This document shows positions 36,521 to 43,678 of a stretch of DNA of 64,000 nt, piece after piece. Origin of the DNA: Spinactinospora alkalitolerans (GTDB lineage Bacteria; Actinomycetota; Actinomycetes; Streptosporangiales; Streptosporangiaceae); the NCBI RefSeq assembly GCF_013408795.1, contig NZ_JACCCC010000001.1, positions 2,356,001 through 2,420,000 on the forward strand. The letters run 5' to 3'. Made by a program: the position numbers and the translations under genes. Under the pieces are notes generated by a model, which saw only the letters and a list, made by a program, of their open reading frames with translations, was not told the DNA's origin and did no database searches. Position 1 is the first letter of the stretch. Each line of letters begins with the position of its first letter.

Positions 36521-37354
36521 ATGACCGACTTCCCCCGGATACACGCCTCCCCTCAGTCCACGCCGCCGGAGATCGACATGGCCAGGCCCTCCGTGGCGCG
36601 CTCCTACGACGCGATGATGGGCGGCAAGGACAACTTCGAGGTGGACCGGGACCTGGCCGCGCAGGTGCGCGAACTCGTCCCGGAGATGCCGCTGGTCTGC
36701 AAGGACAACCGCGAGTTCCTGATCAGGGCCACCCGCTACTTCTCGCGGCTCGGCATCGACCAGTTCCTCGACATCGGCAGCGGACTGCCCACGATGGAGA
36801 ACACCCACCAGGCCGCCCAGCGGATGAACTCCCGGGCCCGAGTGGTCTACGTCGACAACGACCCCATCGTGCTCGCGCACGGCCGCGCGCTGCTGGAGGA
36901 GAACGACCAGACCGCCGTGGTGGTCGCCGACATGCGCGACCCCGACGCGGTCTTCGGCGACGAGACGACCCGCAGGCTGCTCCGGCTCGACCGGCCGGTC
37001 GGCCTGCTGCTGATCAGCATCGTCCACCACCTCGACGACGCCGACGACCCCCACGGCCTGGTCCGGACCTACCTGGACCGGCTGCCCTCGGGCAGCCACA
37101 TGGCCGTCTCCCACTTCCACAACCCCGGCGGGGAGTTCGACGAGCAGGCCCGGCGCACCGAGGAGATCTGCCTCACGGGCCTGGGATCGGGCCGGTTCCG
37201 CAGCCGCGAGGAGATCACCGCCCTGTTCGACGGCACCGAACTGGTCGAGCCGGGGGTCGGCTTCCTGCCCCACTGGTGGCCCGACGGCCCTCCGCCGCAG
37301 CAGCTGCGCGGCGACCAGCACCTGCTGCTGTGCGGAGTCTCCCGCAAGCCCTGA
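36521..37354 (+). CDS. DUF574-type SAM-dependent methyltransferase, copy 2
   Basis: 277 residues with the same layout as the gene at 30500: RPSVARSYDAMMGGKDNFEVDRDLA, FLDIGSGLPTMENTHQAAQ, VVYVDNDPIVLAHGRALLEENDQ, GSHMAVSHFHNPGGEF. The sequence is diverged from copy 1 (tandem duplication is unlikely to be recent). The role is unknown. ATG 36521 follows GGAGCCCCCG. Downstream lies a zone of broken genes rather than an operon partner. Confidence 0.88.
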   Translation: MTDFPRIHASPQSTPPEIDMARPSVARSYDAMMGGKDNFEVDRDLAAQVRELVPEMPLVCKDNREFLIRATRYFSRLGIDQFLDIGSGLPTMENTHQAAQRMNSRARVVYVDNDPIVLAHGRALLEENDQTAVVVADMRDPDAVFGDETTRRLLRLDRPVGLLLISIVHHLDDADDPHGLVRTYLDRLPSGSHMAVSHFHNPGGEFDEQARRTEEICLTGLGSGRFRSREEITALFDGTELVEPGVGFLPHWWPDGPPPQQLRGDQHLLLCGVSRKP

Positions 37355-37399
37355 CATCGGGACCCGGCGCGGCCGACGCCCACGCCGACCTCGACGGTG

Positions 37400-37540
37400 C
37401 GCACATGGTGGACTACGCGCAGTGGAAGAGCGAGGAGGCCTTCCGGGCGGTGCTCGCCGACCCGGCCTGCCATGAGCACATGTCCGCCGCCGACCGGATG
37501 GCCGAGGCGCAGCCCTCACTCCACACCGCGGAGTCCAGGC
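37400..37540 (+). pseudogene. remnant of an antibiotic-biosynthesis-monooxygenase-like (ABM) protein
   Basis: A reading of about 45 residues (VDYAQWKSEEAFRAVLADPA, then HEHMSAADRMAEAQPSLHTAES) resembles the C-terminal half of an ABM ferredoxin-like domain. No N-terminal half or start site is seen, and it runs directly into sequence of the opposite strand's remnant. I take it as a decayed fragment; similarity is by eye. Confidence 0.5.
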
Positions 37541-37710
37541 GGGCCAGACGGCTGTTGACGTTGCCCCGGATGCGGTCGACGTGCAGGTCGGGGCGGTACT
37601 TCAACAGTTGGGCCCTGCGGCGGACCGCGCCGGTGCCGCTGGAGGTGCCCGGCGGCACCTCGTCCAGCGACCGATAGGGGGAGTCCTCGCGGAACACCGC
37701 CACGTCGCGC
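37525..37710 (-). pseudogene. remnant of a hydroxymethylbilane-synthase-like gene
   Basis: The minus strand reads SLDEVPPGTSSGTGAVRRRA followed by QLLKYRPDLHVDRIRGNVNSRLARLDS, which matches the central part of HemC (GTSSLRRxAQL, RPDL, IRGNVxTRL). Neither the start nor the dipyrromethane-cofactor Cys region is present. It meets the ABM remnant tail to tail. A further short reading at 37728-37811 (+, YRDAWLRGYRRVMGFGYLALGV) could be a third fragment but is not identified. Confidence 0.6.
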
Positions 37711-37922
37711 ACGTCCCCGACCGGTACCGCGACGCCTGGCTGCGCGGTTACCGCCGTGTCATGGGCTTCGGCTACCTCGCCCTGGGCGTGCCGGACTCCT
37801 CCGTCCGATCCTGAAGTCGTCGGTGAGTCACCTCTTGCGGGTTCTGCGGTTGCCCCTCGGCCGATTGGCGCAGTCCGGCCGCACGGCCATTCCGATTCGG
37901 CGTCGCCGAGGGGCCGGGCCAG

Positions 37923-37946
37923 GTATTGAACCAAGCGTTCCAAAAC
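37923..37946. promoter_or_regulatory. TetR operator, copy 1 (own promoter)
   Basis: A 24-bp site that begins GTATTGAAC and ends TCCAAAAC, 16 bp before the tetR start. It matches the site at 38692-38715 at 19 of 24 positions. Confidence 0.65.
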
Positions 37947-37961
37947 GTGTACGGTTCCACC

Positions 37962-38534
37962 ATGGCCCGACCGAAGAAGTTCGACGAGGAGCGGGCGGTC
38001 GACGCGGCGATGCGCGCGTTCCGGGCCGTCGGCTACGAGGCGACGTCGACCCAGGACCTGTGCGACGCCACCGGCCTGGGGCGCAGCAGCATCTACAACA
38101 CCTTCAAGAGCAAGCGCGACCTGTTCGACAAGGCGCTGCGGCACTACATGGAGACCGCCACCGGACGGCAGATCGAGCTGCTGGAAGGCGACGGGCCCGT
38201 TCGGGAGAAGGTCCGCGTCCTGCTGGAGCAGGTGATCGACGACGAATGCGGCGACCGGCTCGGCTGCCTGGTGGTCAACACCGGCGTCGAACTGGCCGAA
38301 CGCGACCGGGAGATCGCGCGCCTGCTCGAGCGCGACTACGGCCGCCGGGTCGAGGCCCTGCGGACGGCCATCGAGGCCGGGCGGATGCGCGGCGAGATCG
38401 GCGCGGACAAGAACGCCGGCGTCCTCGCGCACTTCGTGACCGCGACGGTCAGCGGCATGCGCGTCGCCGCCCGCACCGGTGCCGATCGCAGCGCGCTGGA
38501 GGGGATTGCCGGCACCGTGCTCGACGCGTTCTGA
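37962..38534 (+). CDS. TetR family repressor of the adjacent MFS pump
   Basis: 190 residues. The N-terminal helix-turn-helix is typical (DEERAVDAAMRAFRAVGYEATSTQDLCDATGLGRSSIYNTFKSKRDLFDKALRHYM), followed by a ligand domain (CLVVNTGVELAERDREIARLL). This type often controls drug-efflux or dehydrogenase genes. ATG 37962 is chosen because the operator overlaps any upstream start. Matching 24-bp operators before this gene and the MFS gene indicate that it represses both. The ligand is unknown. Confidence 0.9.
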   Translation: MARPKKFDEERAVDAAMRAFRAVGYEATSTQDLCDATGLGRSSIYNTFKSKRDLFDKALRHYMETATGRQIELLEGDGPVREKVRVLLEQVIDDECGDRLGCLVVNTGVELAERDREIARLLERDYGRRVEALRTAIEAGRMRGEIGADKNAGVLAHFVTATVSGMRVAARTGADRSALEGIAGTVLDAF

Positions 38535-38540
38535 CTGGTG

Positions 38541-38651
38541 TTTGACGACCGGGTCCGCGCAGGGGGGCTGCCGCAGTGTGCGTAGCGCCGGCGGCATAGC
38601 GGGTTCGAGCCCTGGAAATCCCACCCCTGTCCCATGAACGCAGTCGTCAAA
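38541..38651 (+). other. tRNA-T-arm-like segment bounded by inverted repeats
   Basis: TTTGACGAC (38541-38549) and GTCGTCAAA (38643-38651) bracket 93 nt containing GGGTTCGAGCCC followed by TGGAAATCCCACCCC, which looks like the 3' half of a tRNA. The full cloverleaf is not present: no matching acceptor strand and a mismatched T stem. It may be a tRNA-derived remnant, a tetR terminator or chance. Confidence 0.3.
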
Positions 38652-38691
38652 GCTCAGTGAGGCGCCGCAGCCTCCTCTTTTTTATGCCCTT

Positions 38692-38715
38692 GTTTTGAAC
38701 TGATCGATCCAAAAC
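38692..38715. promoter_or_regulatory. TetR operator, copy 2 (MFS promoter)
   Basis: GTTTTG and CAAAAC bound a near-palindromic 24-bp site (GTTTTGAAC at left, TCCAAAAC at right), 24 bp before the MFS start. Confidence 0.65.
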
Positions 38716-38739
38716 TTCTGCGAAACGGAGCTGACCACC

Positions 38740-39975
38740 ATGCCCCTGGCTGTCTACGTGCTGGGACTCGGGATCTTCTCGATGACCACGAGCGAATTCA
38801 TGGTGTCGGGGCTGATGCCCTCACTCTCGGCCGAGTTCGGGGTGTCGGTGGCGGCCGTCGGCTACCTCATCTCCGCCTACGCGGCCGCGATGGTCGTCGG
38901 CGGCCCCGTTCTCACGGTCGGACTGCTGCGGATCCCCCCGAAGGGGGCGCTGCTGATCCTGGTGGGGGTCTTCCTCGCCGGGCAGACCCTCGGGGCGCTG
39001 GCCCCGGACTACGAGGTCATGATGGCCGCGCGGATCATCACCGGCGTCGCGGCATCGGCGACCTTCGGGGTGTCGCTCGCCATCTGCGCGCAGATCACCG
39101 GCCCCGCGCAACGCGGCCGGGCGGCCTCGGTCGTGCTCGGCGGGCTGATGGTGGGCACGGTCCTCGGCCTTCCCGCGGCCACCCTGATCGACCAGCACTT
39201 CGGCTGGCGTGCCAGCTTCTGGGCGGTCGATGCGTTGACGCTGGCGACCGGGCTGGCCGTGCTGCTGGTCATTCCGCGGTCCTTGCGCGGGGAGGCACAG
39301 AGCCTGCGCACCGAACTCACGGCCTTCGCCAACGGGCGGCTGTGGGCGGCCTACGCCACCAGCGCGCTGATCATCGGCGCGGTGTTCGCCGTGTTCAGCT
39401 ACTTCACGCCGATCTTCACCGAGGTCAGCGGCTTCGCCCCGGCCACGGTCCCGCTGCTCCTCGCCGGCTACGGCGCGGCTACCGTCGTCGGCAACGCCGT
39501 CGTCGGCAGGCTCGCCGACCGCCACGCCGTGCCCGTGCTGGCCGCCGGGCTCGCCACCGTGACGGCGGCGCTCGCCGTCTTCGGCCTGTTCGCGCACGAC
39601 CCGACCGTCACGGTCGCCGCCGTCGCCCTGCTCGGCCTGGCGGGCGTGTCCATGACCCCCGCCATGACGGCCCGGGTGATGCGGGCGGGCAACGACCGTC
39701 CCCTGGTCAACACGGTGCACACCTCGGTCATCAGCGCCGGGCTCGTCGCGGGGTCCTGGATCGGCGGCCTGGGCATCGAGTCGGGGTACGGCCTCACCTC
39801 GCCGATATGGGTCGGCGCCGCCCTGGCCGCAGCGGGCCTGGTCACCCTCCTCCCGGTCCTGCGGAGGGAACGGTCGGCCCGGCCGTCCGGATCGGCCCGG
39901 CCGTCCGGAGCGGCCCGGCCGTCCGGAGCGGTCCGGCCGGCGCATCCGGCCGACGACCTGGCCGCGCGCCGCTGA
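38740..39975 (+). CDS. MFS drug efflux transporter, DHA1 group
   Basis: 411 residues, twelve predicted membrane segments. The first helix YVLGLGIFSMTTSEFMVSGLMP and the loop RIITGVAASATFGVSLAICAQITGPAQRGRAASVVLGGLMVGTVLGLPAATLIDQ are typical of the AraJ/chloramphenicol-exporter group. It would pump small hydrophobic compounds out with protons. The C-terminus ends in a hydrophilic tail with a repeated ARPSG unit encoded by near-identical 15-bp repeats (39883-39933). GGAG lies about 8 nt before ATG 38740. Control by the upstream TetR protein is supported by the shared operator. Confidence 0.92.
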   Translation: MPLAVYVLGLGIFSMTTSEFMVSGLMPSLSAEFGVSVAAVGYLISAYAAAMVVGGPVLTVGLLRIPPKGALLILVGVFLAGQTLGALAPDYEVMMAARIITGVAASATFGVSLAICAQITGPAQRGRAASVVLGGLMVGTVLGLPAATLIDQHFGWRASFWAVDALTLATGLAVLLVIPRSLRGEAQSLRTELTAFANGRLWAAYATSALIIGAVFAVFSYFTPIFTEVSGFAPATVPLLLAGYGAATVVGNAVVGRLADRHAVPVLAAGLATVTAALAVFGLFAHDPTVTVAAVALLGLAGVSMTPAMTARVMRAGNDRPLVNTVHTSVISAGLVAGSWIGGLGIESGYGLTSPIWVGAALAAAGLVTLLPVLRRERSARPSGSARPSGAARPSGAVRPAHPADDLAARR

Positions 39976-40493
39976 CGGCGACGCGCGCCCGCCCGGTCAC
40001 GTGCCCTCCATCGCCTTTCGACAATCGACAGTGGATCTGGTAATCATTTCCAGGTAGTCGATTCCCTCGCGGTGCGGTCGGTCGGCCTCCGCGATCGGGA
40101 GGACCCGGTGGACCGTTCGCGGCGGTAACGCCCGCGGCCTTCCCCTCCAGGGCGCCCTCCCCCTCCCCCTCTGCGGGGGAGGGCGCCGTCCCGGCCGCCG
40201 CCGACGGCGCGCCTCGGCGATCCGCCGCGCGGCCCTCCGGATTGTCATCGGTGGGCAATAGCGTCGGTTGCGTGGTGAGGGCGGCGCACCGGCGCACGCC
40301 CGCCACGGCATCGGTCCGCAGGGTGTCCCGGACACCCAGGACCACCATGGGTACGCCGCCGCGGAGGACGGCCGCGGCGGCGCACCCGTCGGATTCCGGT
40401 CCGGCGACCGCACGGCCGAGGTCGGCGGTTTCGCGTGGTGGCCGCACGGCCCCGTGAAGCCACCGGCCGGGCATCCTCCGGAACCCCGCTCCG
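39976..40493. other. 518-bp convergent intergenic region
   Basis: No gene is supported. One hairpin at 40151-40187 is terminator-like. The rest is GC-rich without recognisable features. Confidence 0.5.
40151..40187. terminator. hairpin between MFS and dhaL
   Basis: GGCGCCCTCCCC (40151-40162) and GGGGAGGGCGCC (40176-40187), a perfect 12-bp stem. Confidence 0.55.
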
Positions 40494-41117
40494 TCAGTGG
40501 GCGGTCACGTCGGCCAGGGCGTGGAAGATCAGGGCGGTGGAGGCCGCGCCGGGGTCCTGGTGGCCGATGCTGCGGGCGCCGAGGTAGGAGGCGCGGCCCT
40601 TGCGAGCCTGCAGCGGGGTGGTGGCCTCCAGTCCCTCGGCGGCCGCTTCGGCGGCGGCCCGCGCCGCGGCGGCGAGGTCGCCGCCGGCCTCCACGGCGGC
40701 GCGGAAGGCGTCCAGCGCCGGGGAGAAGGCGTCGACCATGGTCTTGTCGCCCACCTGGGCGGCCCCCAGCCCGCGCACCCCGTCAAGACCGGCGGCGAGC
40801 GCGTCGGCCACCTCGCCGGCATCGGCCTCGGGGCCGGTGAGCCGCTTGCCCGCGGTGCGAAAGACCGTCCCGTAGAGCGGACCGGACGCGCCACCCACGC
40901 GGGAGATCAGCGTCGTCCCGGTCTTGACCAGAACGTCGCCGACGGTGGCCGCCTCGTGGCCGTCCAGCGCCTGCAGCACGGCGGAGAACCCGCGGTGCAT
41001 GTTGTTGCCGTGGTCGGCGTCGCCGATCGCCGAGTCCAGCCGGGTGAGGCGCTCCTTGTCGCCCTCGATGGCCGAGGCGATGGCCCGGACCCAGGCTCGG
41101 GCGAGCTCGATGTCCAT
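40494..41117 (-). CDS. dhaL: dihydroxyacetone kinase, ADP-binding subunit DhaL
   Basis: 207 residues. DhaL holds the ADP cofactor that is rephosphorylated by DhaM and phosphorylates the dihydroxyacetone bound on DhaK. The metal-binding Asp residues are in TRLDSAIGDADHGNNMHRGF (D28, D33, D35). GKRxxxGTTLISRVGGASGPLYGT and ASYLGARSIGHQDPGAAS are typical. It is the downstream gene of the dhaK-dhaL pair, 84 bp after dhaK, on the same transcript. Confidence 0.95.
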   Translation of the reverse strand: MDIELARAWVRAIASAIEGDKERLTRLDSAIGDADHGNNMHRGFSAVLQALDGHEAATVGDVLVKTGTTLISRVGGASGPLYGTVFRTAGKRLTGPEADAGEVADALAAGLDGVRGLGAAQVGDKTMVDAFSPALDAFRAAVEAGGDLAAAARAAAEAAAEGLEATTPLQARKGRASYLGARSIGHQDPGAASTALIFHALADVTAH

Positions 41118-41201
41118 CCGCTTCTCCGTTCTCCCGCCGGTCCCGAGGCCGCGGGGCCGGAACCGGCGGTACCGATGACGTCGGGATCGGTGGGAAGCCG
41201 T

Positions 41202-42200
41202 TCAGACTCCCCAGCGCAGGGCCGGCGTGTGCACGGGGGCGTCCCACAGGGCCAGGAAGGGCTCCTCGGCCTTGCAGACGGTGATCGAGCACCCGGCCAT
41301 GTCCAGGCTGGTCACGTAGTCGCCGACGAGGTTGCGGGCGATGCCGACCCCCTTCTCGGCGAAGATCGAGGCGAGTTCGCCGTAGACGAGGTAGAGCTCG
41401 CTCAGCGGGGTGCCGCCCATCCCGTTGACCATCACGATGGCCTCGTCGCCGGAGGCCAGGTCGTGGTCGTCCAGGATGGCCCCGACCGCGTCGGCCACGA
41501 TCTCGCGGGCGGGCCGCAGCTTCTCCCTGCTGCGGCCGGGCTCGCCGTGGATGCCCACTCCCACCTCGATCTCGTCCTCGGGCAGGTCGAAGCCCGGCTC
41601 GCCGGAGCCGGGCGTGGTGCAGGCGGTCAGCGCCACGGCGAAGGACCGCGAGGCCGCGTTGACCCGGCGCCCCAGTTCCGCCACCGCGGCGAGGTCGTCG
41701 CCCCGCGCGGCGGCGGCCCCGGCGATCTTCTCGACGAAGACGGTCGCCCCCGTGCCGCGCCGCCCCGCCGTGAACGTGGAGTCCTGGACGGCGACGTCGT
41801 CGTTGACCAGCACCGTCTCGACCGCGATGCCCTCGTCGCCGGCGAGTTCGGCGGCCATCTGGAAGTTCATCACGTCACCGGTGTAGTTCTTCACCACGAA
41901 GACCACCCCGGCGCCGCCGTCGACCGCCTTGGCCGCGGCGAGCATCTGGTCGGGCACCGGCGAGGTGAACACCTCGCCCGGGCAGGCCGCGTCGAGCATC
42001 CCCGCCCCGACGAAGCCGGCGTGCAGCGGTTCGTGCCCCGACCCGCCGCCCGAGACCAGGGCCACCTTGTTCTCCGTGGCGCCCCGGGCGCGCGTGACCG
42101 TCCGGGCCTCCAGGTCCACCCGCAGGTCGGGGTGTGCCGCGGCGAGCCCGGCGAGGGCGTCGGGCAGGAAGGAATCGGCGGTGTTGAGGAACTTCTTCAC
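41202..42200 (-). CDS. dhaK: dihydroxyacetone kinase, substrate-binding subunit DhaK
   Basis: 332 residues. DhaK binds dihydroxyacetone covalently through a histidine; SGGGSGHEPLHAGFVG, CPGEVFTSP, FVVKNYTGDVMNFQMA and NGMGGTPLSELY are family blocks. It acts with DhaL and the PTS protein DhaM, giving dihydroxyacetone phosphate. A strong promoter (42283-42311) and a possible regulator site lie upstream. The stand-alone DhaK, with no fused ATP domain, fits the PTS-type rather than the ATP-type kinase. Confidence 0.95.
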   Translation of the reverse strand: MKKFLNTADSFLPDALAGLAAAHPDLRVDLEARTVTRARGATENKVALVSGGGSGHEPLHAGFVGAGMLDAACPGEVFTSPVPDQMLAAAKAVDGGAGVVFVVKNYTGDVMNFQMAAELAGDEGIAVETVLVNDDVAVQDSTFTAGRRGTGATVFVEKIAGAAAARGDDLAAVAELGRRVNAASRSFAVALTACTTPGSGEPGFDLPEDEIEVGVGIHGEPGRSREKLRPAREIVADAVGAILDDHDLASGDEAIVMVNGMGGTPLSELYLVYGELASIFAEKGVGIARNLVGDYVTSLDMAGCSITVCKAEEPFLALWDAPVHTPALRWGV

Positions 42201-42267
42201 GGCTGGGCTCCTCCAGCGGCCTCGGCGGACGGGACATGCGGCGCAAACCCGAGGTGTTCGTCAATGA

Positions 42268-42282
42268 TGAACGGTGTATCGG
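42268..42282. promoter_or_regulatory. candidate IclR site at the dhaK promoter
   Basis: TGAACGGTGTATCGG shares 11 of 15 positions with TGAACAGCGTTCCGG at 43188-43202, before dhaM. It lies over the expected dhaK transcription start, where a repressor would act. Confidence 0.35.
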
Positions 42283-42311
42283 ACAGTAAGTGTGCCCCGG
42301 GTCACTGTCAA
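42283..42311 (-). promoter_or_regulatory. promoter of dhaKL
   Basis: Minus strand TTGACA (42311-42306), 17-bp spacer, TACTGT (42288-42283): near-consensus for the principal sigma factor. Confidence 0.7.
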
Positions 42312-42370
42312 GGACGGCGGGGCCGCGCCCCGGGGCCTCCAGGGCCTTCCATGCCCGACTGCGCGGGACC

Positions 42371-43162
42371 TCATGCCCGATCCCACCCGTCCCGCCCGCC
42401 GTAGCCCGTCCCGCGGGGGGCGCCCAGGTCGCGGGAGAGGTTGCGGGCGGTCTCGCGCACCGCGACGGCGTTGTCCTCCGCCGCCGGCTCGGCCAGGACC
42501 CGCTCGACCGGGCCCACGACGCCGATGGCCCCCGCGACCTCGCCGGAGCCGTCGAACACCGGCGCGGCGATCCCGGCGTCGCCCAGCGCCGACTCCTGGT
42601 CCTCCACGGCGTAGCCCCGGCGCGCCACCTCGCGCAGTTGCTCCGCCAGGACCGCGGGGTCGGTGATGCTGGATCCGGTCAGCACCGGCGGCTCCTCGGC
42701 CAGCAGCTCCCTGCGGCGCGGGCCGGGCAGGAACGCCGCGATCGCCTTGCCCAGCGCGCACGTGCTCCACGGCAGCGTGGCGCCGACCTCCAGGATCTGC
42801 ACCGCGCCGTCGGGGCGGAAGGCGTGGTGGACGACGAGGACCCGGTTCTCGGCCGGAACCGCCACCCAGACGGCCTCGTTGGCGCGGGCGGCCAGCGCGT
42901 CGGCCCACGTCAGCGACCGCGTCCGCAGTTCCTGGCGCTCCAGGTAGGCGTTGCCCAGCTGCAGCAGGCCCGGGCCGGGGCGGTACCTGCCGGACCCGCG
43001 GTCGCGCATCACGAGCCCCTCCGCCTCCAGCGTCCGCAGCAGCGCGTGCGCGGTCGGCTTGGCGATCCCGAGCCGCCGCGCCAGCTCCGTCACCCCCAGG
43101 CCCGGCCCTTCGGCGGCCAGCTCGCGCAGCATCAGGACCGCGCGGCGCACCGACTGCACCAT
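42371..43162 (-). CDS. IclR family regulator of the dha genes
   Basis: 263 residues. Winged helix-turn-helix (QSVRRAVLMLRELAAEGPGLGVTELARRLGIAKPTAHALLRTLEAEGLV) and an IclR effector domain (LPWSTCALGKAIAAFLP, YAVEDQESALGDAGIAAPVFDGSGEVAGAIGVVGP). GylR-type members regulate glycerol genes in Streptomyces; its location between dhaK and dhaM suggests a comparable role in triose use. It is divergent from dhaM with a 58-bp gap. Confidence 0.9.
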   Translation of the reverse strand: MVQSVRRAVLMLRELAAEGPGLGVTELARRLGIAKPTAHALLRTLEAEGLVMRDRGSGRYRPGPGLLQLGNAYLERQELRTRSLTWADALAARANEAVWVAVPAENRVLVVHHAFRPDGAVQILEVGATLPWSTCALGKAIAAFLPGPRRRELLAEEPPVLTGSSITDPAVLAEQLREVARRGYAVEDQESALGDAGIAAPVFDGSGEVAGAIGVVGPVERVLAEPAAEDNAVAVRETARNLSRDLGAPRGTGYGGRDGWDRA

Positions 43163-43187
43163 GGGGAGTCCCCGCTTTCGCTATTGC

Positions 43188-43202
43188 TGAACAGCGTTCC
43201 GG
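43188..43202. promoter_or_regulatory. candidate IclR site upstream of dhaM
   Basis: TGAACAGCGTTCCGG, related to the site at the dhaK promoter, 18 bp before the dhaM start and 26 bp from the iclR start. Confidence 0.35.
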
Positions 43203-43220
43203 TATCTAACCTAAGTGTTC

Positions 43221-43613
43221 ATGAGCACGTCTGTCGGCATCGTACTCGTGTCCCACAGCGACCGGCTCGCCGCCGGCCTGCGCGACCTCCTCGCCCAACT
43301 CGGCTCCGACGCCGTACCGCTGGTCGCCGCGGGCGGCACCGACGACGGGGGCATCGGCACCAGCTACGACCTGATCGCGTCGGCCGTCGAGCAGGCCGAC
43401 CGGGGCGGCGGCGTCATCGTCCTGCCCGACATCGGCAGCTCCGTACTCACCTCGCGCGCGGTCCTGGAGGACCATCCCCGCTCCGACGTCGTCCTCGTCG
43501 ACGCGCCCTTCGTGGAGGGCGCGGTCGCCGCGGCCGTCACCGCAGCGGGCGGAGCCGACCTGGGCGCCGTCGTCGCCGCCGCCGAGGAGGCCCGCGGGGC
43601 CGCCAAGTTCTGA
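43221..43613 (+). CDS. dhaM: PTS phosphocarrier subunit DhaM (EIIA-Man-like domain only)
   Basis: 130 residues: a single EIIA-mannose-like domain with the phosphorylated His12 in GIVLVSHSDRLAAGL. Other blocks are VAAGGTDDGGIGTSYDLI and DIGSSVLTSRAVLED. It passes phosphate from HPr to DhaL-ADP. E. coli DhaM adds HPr- and EI-like domains, which are absent here as in most Gram-positives; EI and HPr must be encoded elsewhere. ATG 43221 has no clear ribosome site, so it may be leaderless or nearly so. It is separated from dhaKL by the regulator gene and transcribed in the other direction. Confidence 0.93.
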   Translation: MSTSVGIVLVSHSDRLAAGLRDLLAQLGSDAVPLVAAGGTDDGGIGTSYDLIASAVEQADRGGGVIVLPDIGSSVLTSRAVLEDHPRSDVVLVDAPFVEGAVAAAVTAAGGADLGAVVAAAEEARGAAKF

Positions 43614-43678
43614 TCCGCCTACTACCATCCTCGGCAGCAGCCGGTGCACGGACCGTTCGATGATTCAGGTGAGTGGCC

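Noticed and set aside
37355-38624. a long minus-strand gene covering the HemC-like reading and the TetR region
   Set aside because: Only the middle part resembles HemC; the remainder is antisense to the well-supported tetR gene.
38581-38640. complete tRNA gene
   Set aside because: A T-arm-like GGGTTCGAGCCC is present, but no acceptor complement, D arm or anticodon arm can be drawn.
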